Shown: positions 23,598-36,489 of the stretch, one piece after another | Position numbering within the stretch: position 1 is the stretch's first letter | Layout of the letters: each line of letters starts with the position of its first letter | DNA from: Eucalyptus grandis | Lineage: Eukaryota; Streptophyta; Magnoliopsida; Myrtales; Myrtaceae | DNA: 64,000 nt | Assembly: GCF_016545825.1 (NCBI RefSeq) | Contig: NC_052613.1 | Span: forward strand, 10,602,001-10,666,000 | Direction of reading: 5' to 3' | Program-made: the position numbers and the translations under genes | The notes under the pieces: model-generated | What the model was told of the DNA's origin: nothing | Database searches by the model: none | The model's input: the letters and a program-made list of their open reading frames with translations, nothing else

Positions 23598-24880
23598 TTT
23601 GGCGCTCTTCCGAAGGCACCAAAAGCAAAACTGAAGCATTGGTCTAGTTTGCATGTATCTCCAGTGATAGTGAAGTTTGCTCAAGTTTTAACATAACAAG
23701 AGCACGATTTTTAGGAGGCGATGCCGATACAAATGCATTTTCGGTGCAGTAATTTGTTTCGGTGGTTGGGTTTTTAGAGTTCAAGAAATAATTTAATTGG
23801 AATGGGTGCACTTTTTATTTGGGAAGGGGCCTTTCGTGTTTCTTGCGCAATTCATCTTCTTGCTCGTTCACTATTCATGAAAGGTCTCCAAATAGAATTG
23901 CACTGAGTACTCCCTCATTGCTAATACTTTAAGATTTGAATCCGATTGCTATATTTCCTTTTGATGAAAAAATACAATTGATGTTGTAATAATCGATTGA
24001 CAAGTATGTTGTTGTGTAGCAAATTCATAACTTGCTCATCAACTGAGATGTGTAGATCTGGAAAATATGATACCAAGAAGATAAGTTGAAATTTCATCAA
24101 GCCCAGTGCATTAAGACTTCATCATCAACACCAAAACCCGAACCTCTTTCATTATTTATAAATGGCCTGAGTCGGACTATCACCGCTGCCTTGACTCCTT
24201 GTCCATAATTTGATCCCCAAACTCCCTCGCTAACTCAGCGAGCTGGTTTATGGAGCCACCAATTCTTCAAAGGCAACAATTAAAGGAGAAAAATTGCTAA
24301 AAATGAATCCCGAGTATAGTTGTGGGCTAAGTTAGGAATGACTCGCTAAATTTGTATTGCATATAAATGGATTAATTTGGATCAAACCATTTTTGACCCG
24401 ACCCAATCATTTGATAGGCCTAATTACGGGTACATTGTAAGATTCACCGTTAAGTGAGAGAACTAAGTATATAAATGAATTATACAATGTTATCACTGCA
24501 AAAATCACTATAACCCTTGATATTGTATATCAACATAGATACTTGACAAAGACTTTATAAAACCTAATTGGGTATCGGTCTAAAAATCAAAATTCGAACC
24601 AAACTCGAAGCTAAGGCATTTCCCTTCTCTTTTAGCATTTACATTGGTACTTGGCCAAATAATTCAGCGCAACCAGAAAACAAGAAACCGACTTCTTCTT
24701 CCCAAATGTTTTGCGGGCCTGAAGCCCTAATTGATTCTAAGTTTGTCTTCCATTACTTGACTTCATCTGGGCCCGATAAAACGAACTTTTCCATACTTTC
24801 ATGAGCTCCTAAAGAAAGAATAAAAAAGAAAAATTAGGCTGCTTCACTACCAATTTGGGCCTCACCTTAGGCTGGCCATA
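23598..24880. other. Spacer
   Basis: No gene recognised; AT-rich with no paired repeats seen. Confidence 0.45.
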
Positions 24881-24881
24881 C

Positions 24882-25334
24882 TCAGCAGACAGGCACTTCC
24901 TTTGGGCTTGAAAACACTTGCTTCTCCGCTTCCAAAAGATGGGCCATCATGTTTTCAAATCTTTGAAGGCCCGCTCTTGCAAAAGTAACTTTGAAATATA
25001 GAATGAAAAAACAGGTGAGATTTTGGGAGTCTTTGGCTCTAGGTCTACGCGCCTTCCGTGGTTCTTGAACGTGCCCGATTTGAAGGCCGTCCTGGTTGGA
25101 GAAAACTTCATGCCCAACAATACTACTGATTGATGCGTTACAATTTATGGACATCACTCCATACGAATTTAACATATGTAAATATGAAAGATGACAAAAT
25201 TTGTAATCCACCGATTGGAATACTAGTGGGAAGAAATTTTCTTCAATTGGAGATGAAGGAAAGCACAGCCCTTTAAAGAGTGAGTTATTCAACCCCAAGA
25301 TTGTCACTTTCGAGAAATCCGATAAAATCGTCAT
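24882..25334 (-). CDS. Unidentified 150-codon open frame
   Basis: This is among the longest uninterrupted frames of the window. The C-terminal part (RFENMMAHLLEAEKQVFSS then PKEVPVC) is helix-like and preceded on the minus strand by a TTTGCAAG acceptor-like site, so it might be a terminal exon rather than one continuous protein. The N-terminal part is Ser/Phe/Leu-rich with no motif I know. Length alone is weak evidence in this AT-rich DNA. Confidence 0.2.
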   Translation of the reverse strand: MTILSDFSKVTILGLNNSLFKGLCFPSSPIEENFFPLVFQSVDYKFCHLSYLHMLNSYGVMSINCNASISSIVGHEVFSNQDGLQIGHVQEPRKARRPRAKDSQNLTCFFILYFKVTFARAGLQRFENMMAHLLEAEKQVFSSPKEVPVC

Positions 25335-27287
25335 TAAACTTTGAGATACTCTAAGGATTGACCGCTAACTCCCAGTCTTACTTTGCTGGCTACTATTCAC
25401 CTTCCAACCATTTTCATCCAAGCTCTTTGCGGTCATAATAGGTTGAGAAATTAATTTCCGACGTGCATGCGACTATTAAATCCAATATAATGCTTTTATG
25501 ACATGAGAACATATCAAAAAAAAAGTTACGTCAAGTCGCAACCTCTTTTAAGCATTTATAGGAAGACATATAAATCATTTTTTTTTTTTTTTGGTATGGA
25601 ATATCTAATCTAATCGAAAGCTTTTCATCCATCGTCCCAAGCTCCAAGTGAATCCCTTTTGCTTTCTTGTTGCTAAGGCTACAAATTTGAGTCCACAGTA
25701 GGTTCTCCTCTTATTCCTCTTGCATGTACTTGTATTGGAAGACAGTGGGTACGATCGAATAAAGAAAGCTTTACAAACTTGTGAAGCAAATAAGAAAAAT
25801 TGACCTATAGGGACCATCAAAAATGCCCAGCAGATCCTAACGTATGTGGGCGACAGAGTGCTTCATGTGTGGTCCGACTTCAGAGAATGGCCTGGAACTG
25901 GTCACTCATCTAACTGATCGAGACATCCAATCGGCAACTACGTCCACAGCTCATAAAGGCTTATAAGGTAGCCAAGATTGGACAAAGCCAAGTGGGTCTA
26001 GAGAGTCATTCAAATGGTCCTGGAAAATATCTTTTAGTTATTGTTAGAGAAAACATCTTTCTAATATGGTATCGGACACTACCATCATACTTACCGTTGT
26101 TAAATGATCCACATATTGTAATCTTGTTGTCAATCTTATGTCTAATTTCAGGTGATTAAAGATTTTGGGACATCGTTTGGATTATTTTTCAAATTCAAAC
26201 TGATTTGTTCCAACCTTACGTTAGAGGGGATATTTGCGATTTAGACGTCTACAATTGATTAATTATGTTCGATATGTTATCTTGTTATCTCAAGTAGTTA
26301 TCCAATAAAACCTATAAATAGGCATATGAACTATTCATTATATATATCTAAATATATTGAAAATTCCCCATTTTCTCCATTCCGCATTTTTACGTTCAAC
26401 TGTTATAAAGCCCCGCTGGATTGGCCCTGAGACAAGCCTGAACCGACCTAAGAATATCACGTGTTTCTCTCGGGGATAGATTGGCCTAGGCAAAAAATAA
26501 GGCTCGAGCTTAAAGCCAAGCTTGAGCTCGACTCCACTGATTACTTCTATTACAAATATAATATTAGAAGTCCTCTTTGATCAACACAATTACATTCACT
26601 TGCTATTCATCTTGTTCGCTTTATGTGTTAAATATGGGCCATTTCCACTCCTGTTTAAAGTACATTCATTCTTTGCTTTAAACAAAAAATCTAGTTGTCT
26701 TATGGAATCACACTTTTAATTTTTGGATCCAGAACTCATAATGGGTAAATGAATAAGTCAAAGGAAAAAATATTTTGGGTTTATTTCCATCCCTAAATTG
26801 AATTGAGAGTACGTAAATTACTCAAATAATGTTATTTATTGCCTGAATTAGCATTAATTGACTGAGGGCGCTTTTCACTTTACATTTAAAAAAAAAAAAT
26901 GATTCCATTCAAAATGACGTGGAAGTAGCCACACCCAAATTGAAAGTATCTTTGTGAGTATTAGCTGTCGAAGAAAAATTTGTCACCGACCAGCCGAAGA
27001 ATTCGCATAAATTGTATAAAGTTCAAGTGAAATTTTTGTCGTATGTTATTGTTATATCACTTGTCTTGCTTTCACCAGAATGTCTTCCGCTGAAACCGAG
27101 AGACCCTCTGCTCCGATTGACCGCATCTCGCTGACATGGACTGCTAGCTGAAGGACTCCTATCGGTTGGTCGTAGGAGAACTGCCCCGGTGTTTTTCTAT
27201 TGTTTGATTTCCCCTTTCTCTTTTCTCTTTCTGCTGTCCATTTTATTTTTTGGTACAACGAGAATTTGTTCGGGAGACAATTACAAG
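25335..27287. other. Spacer
   Basis: No gene, RNA or paired repeat recognised. The short frames at 25605-25820 and 26522-26719 lack support. Confidence 0.45.
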
Positions 27288-27584
27288 ATAAATCCTAAAA
27301 CTTATCATGATAATGCACTTGAGTCTTGAAATTTTCATTTTGTACATTTAAATCTTAAAACTTGCCACTTTGATGTACTTAAATTTTTTGTTAGTCGTAC
27401 ATAAAGTATCACTTATCATTTTTAGTGTATATAGTTTTTTCAATTTTATGTGGCCACCATGAAAAAATGTCCCGTTAGTTTTCTGTATGCTAAAACCTTA
27501 TGGAGTTGGCTGAAGGACTAAGTTGGACGACAAATGATAAATTTTTGGACTTAAATGCATTATCACAACAAGTTTTAACCTCCG
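27288..27584. mobile_element. Small MITE with inverted ends
   Basis: The left end CCTAAAACTTATCATGATAA then TGCACTTGAGTC matches the inverted right end GGTTAAAACTTGTTGTGATAA... with TGCATTTAAGTC. It is about 300 bp long. No clear target duplication, so the superfamily is not assigned (MULE-like by style). Confidence 0.5.
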
Positions 27585-27769
27585 TTTATGTTTTCTATTT
27601 TCCGGCATTTAGATCGTTAAGAAAAATGAGTCAATGGAAGATTTATACTTAAATTCTAGAAAATGATTTCATTTTTAAAAATTTGTAAATTATTTTCCAA
27701 AATATGACTAGATCTCATGCTTGAATTAGAAATTTTGTACTTGGGTATAGAAACCCAACACTTGTTCAT

Positions 27770-28690
27770 GAGAACTTGGTAGCTGACTTGGTTCTAGGCA
27801 TGAGGGCTAGGTCCACAAGGGTCCATTAAGACCAAATTCATGTCCATAGAGGCCAACCCATTTCCATCGAGGTTGGGCTTGAGAACCCAACACACATGCC
27901 TAGTCCACTGAGGCTGGGCCTAAATCCCTAGTGCTTGCCCTAGGCCCATTGAGGCCCAAGGCTGAGTCCCAGGTGCTCGTACCTAGTTCCCTTAAGCCTA
28001 CGCCCGGGTCCATCTGGGTCATGCTTGAGACACTTGTGCCGATGCCCAAGTCCCCAAACCCCGAGCGTAGATTCCCTTGGGTCCATTAAGGCTAGGCCCG
28101 AGTTGTGGGATACCTAGGCCCATGTCCATCAATGTTGGGCTCAAGCCCCCTGCTCCATTGAGGTCGACACCCACCTCTAATGCCCATGCCCTTGAGTCCC
28201 AAGTGCTCACGCTCGAGTCCATCGAGGTTAGGTCGGTGTCTATTGAGGTTGGGCCCAGGACCCGATGCTTATGCTCAAGTCCCTACTCCTAGGCCCAAGT
28301 CCATCGAGGCCAGGTTTGGGTCCTGCAACGAGGCTTGATTGCCGGAATCTAGGCCAAACCTAGATGAACTTGAACTTGGGTTTCGTGAACCTAGACACGG
28401 GCATCAAGGTCTTGGGCCTCATCCTTGATGGACTCAAGCTTGGGCACATGAAATCTAGGTACATGCATAAGGGTCTCAAGCGTAGCCTCAATTGACTTGG
28501 GCCCAACCACTATAGAATTAGGCCTAGGTGTTGAGGACCTGGGCTTTGTTCTCTAGGATTTGAGTACGGACATTGGGGTTCTAGACTAGGGCTCGACTAT
28601 AAGGGACCCAAGCCCCAGTGCTAGGGACTCGGGCAAGGGCATTGAGGCCACCCTAGGCAATGGGTTTTGCACTTGGCCTCTGTGGACTTG
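27770..28690. repeat. Degenerate tandem-repeat field, CCATNGAGG/GGGCCCAAG type
   Basis: Variants of GTCCATTGAGGTTGGGCC, CCTAGGCCCAAGTCC and TGCCCAAGTCC recur for about 900 bp with no strict period. From about 28330 the GGACTTGGGCC-type words predominate in the other orientation. The overlapping frames on both strands (28019-28292) are by-products of this repetition. Confidence 0.6.
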
Positions 28691-29266
28691 AGACCGTTAC
28701 TACCATAAAACACATCTTTAGCAACCCGACTCTAGCGGCGGATTTTTATGATAATAAAAAAAGTCTCAAGTCTTTCGTCTAATTATTTGCCTTCATTTTT
28801 CAGCCAACATCTTTCCCTTGCTAATTACTTTAGCGTTATCTTTTAATAAATGTGCCGTCTTAGTGAAACTCCTCACCTAAAATGTCTTTTGTTTGGATTG
28901 GCTTGCATGCCATAGATTAAGGCCAAAAAAAAATTCGATTAAGGCATTCTGCATATGCCATAGATTTCGGAAGCAATTCTCAATCGAGTCCCCATAAAAT
29001 TTATCGAGCTACCATTGAAAAAATATTACGATCTGAATTTTTTTTTCCCAAATTTTCCAAGGCACTAATCGTGAATCAGTTAACTACACGTATCTGCTTC
29101 GTTAACTACACATATTTGCTTCGTAATCAACATATTTACTTGGTAATCTAGCCAGTTAGCTACGAAAGACTCATCCAAACCCCAAGGATCGAGACGCGAA
29201 AGCCGAAGGCAACTAACATATTCCGAAAATGTGTGGCCGTGCTATCGAGGAATCCTAGGTGAATAC
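28691..29266. other. Spacer with short repeated words
   Basis: No gene. A TTAACTACACGTATCTGCTTCG-like word occurs twice and is followed by a variant near 29079-29150. The segment 29128-29210 is duplicated inside the adjacent MITE. Confidence 0.5.
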
Positions 29267-29269
29267 TTA

Positions 29270-30149
29270 GGCCCCATTTGGTTCAGCATTCCCAATGAGC
29301 TTTCAGCCTCAAAAGCCCATTGGGAAAAAATTTAGGTATTTGGTTCAGCATTTAGAGGTGTCCTTGGTCAAATGCTGGCTTTTGAAATTCTGAAAGCCCA
29401 AAGCAAGTACGGATCTGCTTTAGGCTTTCAGCATTTCGGAAATGCATGTCCACCTTTACTATTCATCCGTTGATTTTTTTTTTAAAACCGATCATATTCC
29501 CAACATATTTACTTGGTACCCCAAAGACTCATCCAAACCCCAAGGATCGAGACGAAAGCCGAAGGCAGTTTCAAAATGTGGATTTTATTTTTATTTTTAA
29601 AAAAAATAATAAAAACCCTTTGGGAAATGTTAGGTTTACCTTTTTTTTTTGTCATTTTTATCTTTCGACAATCAATAGCCCAACTTTTTATCAACACACT
29701 AGAAAACCGATCATTTCCCTAACCCCAACGAAGATGATTAATACTACAATAATTAAAAAAAAAAAATATTCAAAGTTGAAAACAAACCTAAAAGAACCCT
29801 AGGCCAAAAGTTGAGCTTTACATCTAATTTATAATCAAATTATTTTAATATAATTTTTAAATAAATTTAATAATATATATCTTTTACATTACTCTCAACA
29901 TGAAAATGTAAAAGGTTATATAGTCATTGTTTCTTTTTTTATAATTTTAAAAATACTAAAACTAAAAAACTTAATTTGATCACACTAAAGGGCTTTTCAA
30001 ATATATGTTTACCAAACAGTCTTGCATTTTCCTAAAGTACTTTTCAGTTATAATTTACCAAACAGTCTAGCATTTCAAAAAACCCATTTACCTTAAAGGT
30101 ATTTGCATTCTCTCAAGAGCATTTCCCCAAAGCCAAACCAAATGGGCCC
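29270..30149. mobile_element. Harbinger/Tourist-like MITE
   Basis: Flanked by TTA at 29267-29269 and 30150-30152, the duplication of PIF/Harbinger elements. The left end GGCCCCATTTGGTTCAGC and the inverted right end GGGCCCATTTGGTTTGGC match well. At 880 bp it is long for the family here, and its interior includes a segment (about 29501-29567) nearly identical to host sequence just outside its left border. No transposase is coded. Confidence 0.85.
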
Positions 30150-30152
30150 TTA

Positions 30153-31251
30153 ATGCGGTATCAAGAAACTTCTCCTACTATGTCGCAGGTTGCAACATAC
30201 AAGTTCGGGTAGGGTTTGGAGCTGCCCCACCTAACCACATTATACGAGAATCATGAATGTGAGCTGCTGCTTCTCGTCAGTTGCCATTGGACCAAAACTA
30301 GAACTCAACAGTTTAATCATTCGGGTAACAAAAGGGAAGGTATACTTTTAACAGCTGCAACTGCCCTATGTAGAAAGTTAGCCAACCAAATATGTTTCAA
30401 TTCCAGCTAGCTATCTCCTTCGCGGGACTGCGACACATGTCCATATATATGCTTTGTCATAGCCACCTATCACTAACCAAAAACCTAGCACTCCTCTTGC
30501 TTTCTCCTCCCTCTTTCCACCTGTTACGTCTGCCAACCACATCGTTGCCATCGTCAATGACAACCTTTGCCGCTCCCTAAGAGCACTAATGACAATCATT
30601 TTGTTCCATAAATAAATTTTTAGGAATGAGTTTTGAGCAAAAATACACGATTGATAATGATATAAAATTTATGTTCCTGGAACAGAAATTGAAATAGAAA
30701 TTCATTCGATAGCGATATAATTTTTTTTCTTTCCGGCCGACCGATGGGCGACGACAGGAGGTGCTTGGTAGAAGATGGTGCATGAAGGACGACAATGGGC
30801 AGTAGGTGGCAGTGGCGGGTTGGTGGCCGGTTAGTAATGAAGGTGAGCAATGAAAATAGTTTTTTCTCATTTTTGTTTTACAAATATGAAAGTAGAAAAT
30901 TTTTACTTTCCGTTTATGTTCGAAACATATTTTTGGATTATAAATTTGTTCCAGAAATAGAAAATGAAACTGTATTATTAAATAGATTTTTGTTCAAACT
31001 TGTTCCTGTAAACAAAAAATAGAATAATAAATAAACAAAATAGTTGTCATGCGCGCCCTAAATGTGACAGGGTTAGGTAGGAAAATTACTCTAAATAATC
31101 AATCTACATAATCTTCTAAACAAGTCTTCACTGTCCATAATCAATTTCTTTTCCCATATTTAAGAGAAACTTTCTTTAATAAAAAAATTTCTTCGCAATT
31201 GAGTCGATTAAAACTCTATGGCCAAGTGATTTGGTCGGTAAACATAAATGT
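30153..31251. other. Spacer
   Basis: No supported gene. The frames near 30586-30870 lie over a short GC-richer patch (30735-30840) and have no motif. Confidence 0.45.
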
Positions 31252-31264
31252 GAATGTTGTCAAT

Positions 31265-31378
31265 TTTTTTTTTTTTTTTTGATGTTGAGAATCCAGCCTA
31301 GCTCACCTTACGGGAGCACAACATCGACTATACCTCGGAGGAGATTAGCTTAGCAACCCACCAGCCGGGGCCCCCTGC
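31265..31378 (-). mobile_element. Short SINE-like retroposon
   Basis: An exact 13-bp direct repeat, GAATGTTGTCAAT, lies at 31252-31264 and 31379-31391. The insert reads on the minus strand as about 98 nt beginning GCAGGGGGCCCCGGCTGG, passing through TGGGTTGCTAAGC, and ending in about 16 A residues. Length, A tail and duplication fit a SINE. Neither tRNA promoter box is clear, so the source RNA is not assigned. Confidence 0.8.
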
Positions 31379-31391
31379 GAATGTTGTCAAT

Positions 31392-32368
31392 GTTTGTAGC
31401 ACACAAATTAGAATACCGATTCAAGGAAGTTTCGTCCAACCGTGAATAGAGGAAAGCACGGCCCTCATTTATATGTAAGTATTTTGAAAATGAGTGTCCA
31501 AAGGTACTTGTTAAGTAAGTAATCCAGTGAAATTTATAGTCTCCAATGCACCATAGTCATTGTATTATGCATAATTAGTGCCTTGAAATTTAAATTGTTC
31601 GAGGGCACTTGTCAACAACATCCTACATTTAATATTAAAACACCCTCTAAGTACTAAAATTGGTTGACGAGAATCAATTTGATTGTCACACAGATGCCAT
31701 TTGTCATTAATCACTCTTTACCATTCGTTCCAAACATGAAGAGAACCATGTACTTATTTTCATATAAAAAATACTTAATCAGTGTCCCGAAGGCACTAAT
31801 TCTCACATTTAACACTAAAACACTCTCTAACGGCTTACATTGGTCGAAGAGGATCGATTTGATTCTCACAACGATGCCATTCGTCGTTAGTCACTCTTTA
31901 CCATGTCGTTTGAAACACGGAGAGGACTGTGTAACCATTTTCCAAGAGAATTAGTTTATCCCATTGAACTAATCCCAATGTAGAAAGCAAAAAGCAGTTG
32001 CTTGGTAAAGCCAACCGTGGATACCAGTTATTGCCTAATTTGATTCTGCTTCTCCTAAGTTTCCTGTATGGAGGTTAGCACGACATGATGATTACATCTG
32101 AATATATATTACCGTCCAAATTAGATTACTGAGCAAAATGGTTTACTACAAGTTACTTCCTAATTAATGAGTGTGACATTGTCTTTCGGAGGGATCCTAT
32201 TTGTTTGAATATTCATCTATTAATTATCTCATCGTCAATCAGATGACAGTGCACATTCTTAATTCTCTAGTATTGCTGTTTCATTTGTATATGATGCTGT
32301 TTGCACAATAAAAAACAAAAACAAAAAAGAAAAAAAAGAAAGAAGAAGACCAAATCGTCAACATGGAT
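31392..32368. other. Spacer with a local duplication
   Basis: No gene. A segment around 31620-31760 is repeated, diverged, at about 31795-31935 (shared words GATGCCATT, GTCACTCTTTACCAT, ACACTCTCTAA). This looks like a tandem duplication of about 175 bp. Confidence 0.45.
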
Positions 32369-32373
32369 AAACA

Positions 32374-33335
32374 TGGGATTAATGTGTGAATATTGTCATG
32401 ACGTGATGCATCGTTAATTACCACAAGGACCAATATCGATTTTAATAATCAATATTAGCACACATTGACGGCGCGTTTTGATGGTCACTACCAATCAATG
32501 ATCAATATATGATAACGAATGGCTAACGATCATTGACAGAGGTATCGGATGAGTAAGGAGTAGCAAACCATCAAGGTCTTTGAATGTATAGGGAGCATTG
32601 GGATATAGCTACAAATCCGAGGCCACTAGGGGACAAAACAATCGAGATTGTTGAGCAATCGACATGCCTTTTAAAGGGAAGAAAGTCGCTCGAGATCAAG
32701 ATCATGAGATCACGAGAGTATGGGCACAAGACTTTTGAAAATGAAGGAATATGAATGCAACTACAGGAAACCGCTTGGGATGGGCGCAACCGCCTAAAAC
32801 CGCTCAAGAAAAGTTACCGCACGACCAATATAAATACCACTAGTCATCTATTGAATAGCCTCCCTTGGCCACAAATCAAACAAATTTACTATCTTTTAAT
32901 AAATTTACTTTTCAGCATGGAACTTTTATTTTCCAAAAGCATGTCGTCAATTAAATTCTAATGTGTTTCTTAGTTGTAGCTTCCCAGATTCATGTCATTG
33001 ATTAAATTTCATAATGTATCTCTATCTTAAGTTATGTGTTGTCGATTAAATTCCATCATAGTATACTCATGTTCTCAGGCTATGTCGTCAAATAAATTTT
33101 GGTATAGTTGGTTTGCATCTAGTTACATCATATAGTTTTATGTTCCAAGCCTTGTCATCAACTAAATTTTGGTACGGTTTGTGTCTATATAATCTTGCTC
33201 TAATCAAAATTGTTGATTCCTTGTAATTTGTGATATTTCCTATAAGGAATTGGTGCATAACCTGGTTTCCTATAATTAAAAGCCAAATAAATGACTTTCG
33301 GTCAAAGATATTTTGTCGTAGGAGAAATTTATGCA
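32374..33335 (+). repeat. gypsy 5' LTR
   Basis: 962 bp, TGGGATTAATG to ATGCA, TATAAATA at 32829-32836. It aligns collinearly with the 3' LTR, for example at AAACCATCAAGGTCTTTGAA and CACTAGGGGACAAA. Confidence 0.8.
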
Positions 33336-33344
33336 AAAAATCCT

Positions 33345-33363
33345 TTTGGCACATCTAGTGGGT
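33345..33363 (+). promoter_or_regulatory. Primer-binding site of gypsy element
   Basis: TTTGGCACATCTAGTGGG resembles the TTGGCGCCGTCTGTGGG primer-binding site of plant gypsy elements, nine bases after the LTR end. Confidence 0.55.
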
Positions 33364-34239
33364 CTAGTATGGCTAACTTGAGAAGATCTTATGGTACGCA
33401 CAAGAATCAACATGATCCTAATAATGCTGGTGGGACTTAGCACCATTGCATACCAATGAAAGGGTAGGATGTTATGAGTCATTAACGGCACTTATCAAGC
33501 CCAAGGTGGAGATGTCGACACTCGAAGGCAACTTACCAATGAGCAGAGGAGGCAGTTGGAGCCAAACCCGGTAATGATGACTGCTATAAGGGGACTTCTT
33601 AAATGAACACTAGAATTGATTGGCCAATTACTTGGCGCAACACATTGTCAATGTGGTCAAACCAATGATAATCAACACCTTCCATGAGCCGATGCATGGA
33701 CAAGGAGTGTCCGACAATTCAACTCAAATGCAGATCAATCCTACTAATCCTGCACCTTCCGAGTATGTTCTAGCATCAGCTGCTACACAGATTACCCTCG
33801 GTACTATAGAACAGGTTATACCACCTCCATCACCTTTCATGATTTTGCAAAGGGTTGAGGCCCTTTTTAGTTTGGCTTTAGGGGAATGTTCTTGGAAAAA
33901 TGCAAATGCCTTTGAGTTAAAAGAGTTTTCCAAAATGCAAATAACGTTTGGTGAATTGTAATTTTAAAGTGTATCGTGAAACAACTTTGACTAAAATGCT
34001 GTTTGGTAAAAATTGCATTCGTAAATGACTTTTACTAAATTAAAAAGAAAAGATTTTTGTAATTTTTTTTTTTGAAGTCCAATGGTTGATTGGCTAGATC
34101 TAGCCCCCAGATGCCCTCGCTTAAGGTCACCCACCTCAGGCGACAGCCACTTGGGTCATTGTCACCTGGGTCGGGCGACCCAAGTGTCACTTGAGGTCCA
34201 GCGACGGTCACCGATGTAATATCCTCGATTTCACCTCGT

Positions 34240-34700
34240 AAGGATCGGCCATAAGGTCATAAAAGGACCGATCATGGGCCATTGGCCATGGATAGATCGG
34301 TTCGATCGGCAAGGAATCGCAAATCGGTCATGGTTCGATCAACTGACCAACCGACCGACTGACCGGTCATGAATCGGTCAAGGTGTTGGCCTCGAATTTT
34401 CTACTGACCATACCAATAAGATAGGATCACCAACTCATAACATAACTTTTCAATCACAAGAATTGGTCATGGGATGACTTTGGATTGGTGACGGTCACGA
34501 CCAATCATAGCACCGATACACGAACGATCCAAATTGATCAAATGCGATCGTCTTCTAACAAAAAATGCATCATTCCCTATTTAATTCTTAGTGATTAGAA
34601 AGAAATCTTGAATTGGTGATGTCCGATCATGGATCGATAACGCACCGACCATGAACCCTACCGACGGATCGGATGCTGACCGAAATAAGCCCAGGGATAG
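34240..34700 (+). repeat. GATCGGTCATG-rich repeat cluster
   Basis: The words GACCGATCATGG, GATCGGTTCGATCGG, ATCGGTCATGG, GACCGGTCATG and ATCGATAACGCACCGACC recur at short irregular spacing near the 5' end of the solo LTR, giving many small palindromes. Confidence 0.65.
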
Positions 34701-35929
34701 ACCTGGCTATTCCATCACTAACTCTAAGGTACATGAGTGTCTTGGCTTAGTGCTAGGCCATGGGTAGCTCTAGTATTGGTCTCAAACCGATCAAATGACA
34801 ACTGACCCTATTGGCCAATAGACCATCCAAATGAACGATTTGGGCAAATATGGGACGTAATGGCCGAACCTCGGGTGTACATGATTCGATTTTTCAAGGT
34901 GTACCTAATGATCCCTTTTCAGCCCCGGAATCAACTTGGACGATAGAATTCTCTAGATCGCCTTCTTGAGGAAGAAAAAGACAAAACGAAAAAAATTCTC
35001 GAACACCATCATTTAATGAGAAGGATGACTCACCGCTTTGGAAAGATATTTCTAGATTTGGTAATGATTACCAAAGATTCACCTTGGGAATTTAGTAAGA
35101 GACTCTTGGACAAATGGACCAATCAAAAGAAGACATATAGAAGATTCTAGAATGCCTCATTAAATGCAAAGATGAGTCATCCCATTTAGGTGCCCCATGA
35201 AGATTTGGTAATGATGGCTCAAGATTTTCCTTGGAGAAGAAATCGATGAGTCATTGGCTTAGGTGTCCATAAAAGATATGGTCATCATTACCCTAAGATT
35301 TTTCTTAGAGAACAAGTAGGCCAAGTCATGAGAACATTATATAAATGGTCAAATAAGAATGAAACAAATAATCCTCTAATCATTACATTAGGCCATTAGG
35401 TGTGCCACATTTTAAAAATATGCATGATACCTTGCAACTTAGGCTTGCCACCCAATGAATTTAGGTGGGACACATGGAAACTTAAGATTGGACCGCTTGG
35501 CTTAGTAATGATGGCACTAAGGGGCTATAAATAGAAGGAGCCCTCTTCATTTTTTTCACATTGCCTCTCATTTCCTCCTTCCTCCTTCTTCTTGGACGCC
35601 CCCTCCTCCTTCTCCTTTCTCTCAGCCTTGCATCCTCAATCCATCAAGTTATATAAGTTGGTCCTCGAGGTTTGCCAAGGTAAGTAAGATTCCTATGTCT
35701 CATCTAGGGTGGTAGTCTCCATTATCGAGTCTAGTTAGATGCTCACCCGTGAAGTCATGGGTAGAATGTTTTATCTTTTGTATGGTTTTACTCATGTTTG
35801 TGCTTGAACGTGTGCTTGAATTATTCATGCCCGGAATGAGGCTGAGGTTCATTTGAATTGAGTTCATCGCAAGAAAAAGTTACCAAAGCCATAAAGCCTT
35901 GGTTTGGCATAAATAGAATGCCAAGTCCA

Positions 35930-36290
35930 AGTCTCGCTTGGTACGGGAATCGCCCAAGACCGCAAGGTTCTAAGTCAACATTGAGGCATGTCGATCTTAT
36001 GCCTTGATCGGTACAGGGATCGCCCAAATCCACGAGATCTTGGTAAGGCACCAAGCATGCCAATTTCTATAGTCCAAGTGGACTTGGGGACCTTGTGCTT
36101 GGCATTGGATCAAACCGCGAGCCAAGGGTCACTCTCGATACATTCGCATTCACATCAGGTTGGAGCAGAGGCCCGTCAAGCTTGGGATCATCACTAAAGC
36201 GAGGTGTACCCAAGCCTCGAGGTCTTGGATCGATATTAAGGCATATCGTTTCCAAGCCTTGTCTAGTGCAGGGAGTGGTGCTAAGTGATT
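35930..36290 (+). repeat. Degenerate tandem repeat in the solo LTR
   Basis: Variants of TTGGTACGGGAATCGCCCAA, then GACCGCAAGGTTCTAAG and GGCATGTCGATCTTATGCC recur at 35938, 36010 and 36200, suggesting a unit of roughly 70-90 bp. Confidence 0.55.
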
Positions 36291-36489
36291 AATTCAAGTT
36301 ACAAATAAATGATTGTTCCCGACATATATATTAGTGAAGTATAAGAATTCATGACACACATGAATGAATGAGCACACCTTTGGGCCATACATGTGTTGGT
36401 TAAGAAAAAAGATAAGAACCAACTTGTGTGATACATTTATGCATGCACCTAAAGAGGAAAAAACATATGTCCCCACATAGAGTTGGCGA

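Noticed and set aside
28019..28292. Pair of 67-71-codon frames on opposite strands
   Set aside because: Produced by the degenerate tandem repeat; the translations are repeats of the same words.
35821..36292. Several 60-80-codon frames on both strands
   Set aside because: Inside the solo LTR, in its tandem-repeat portion.
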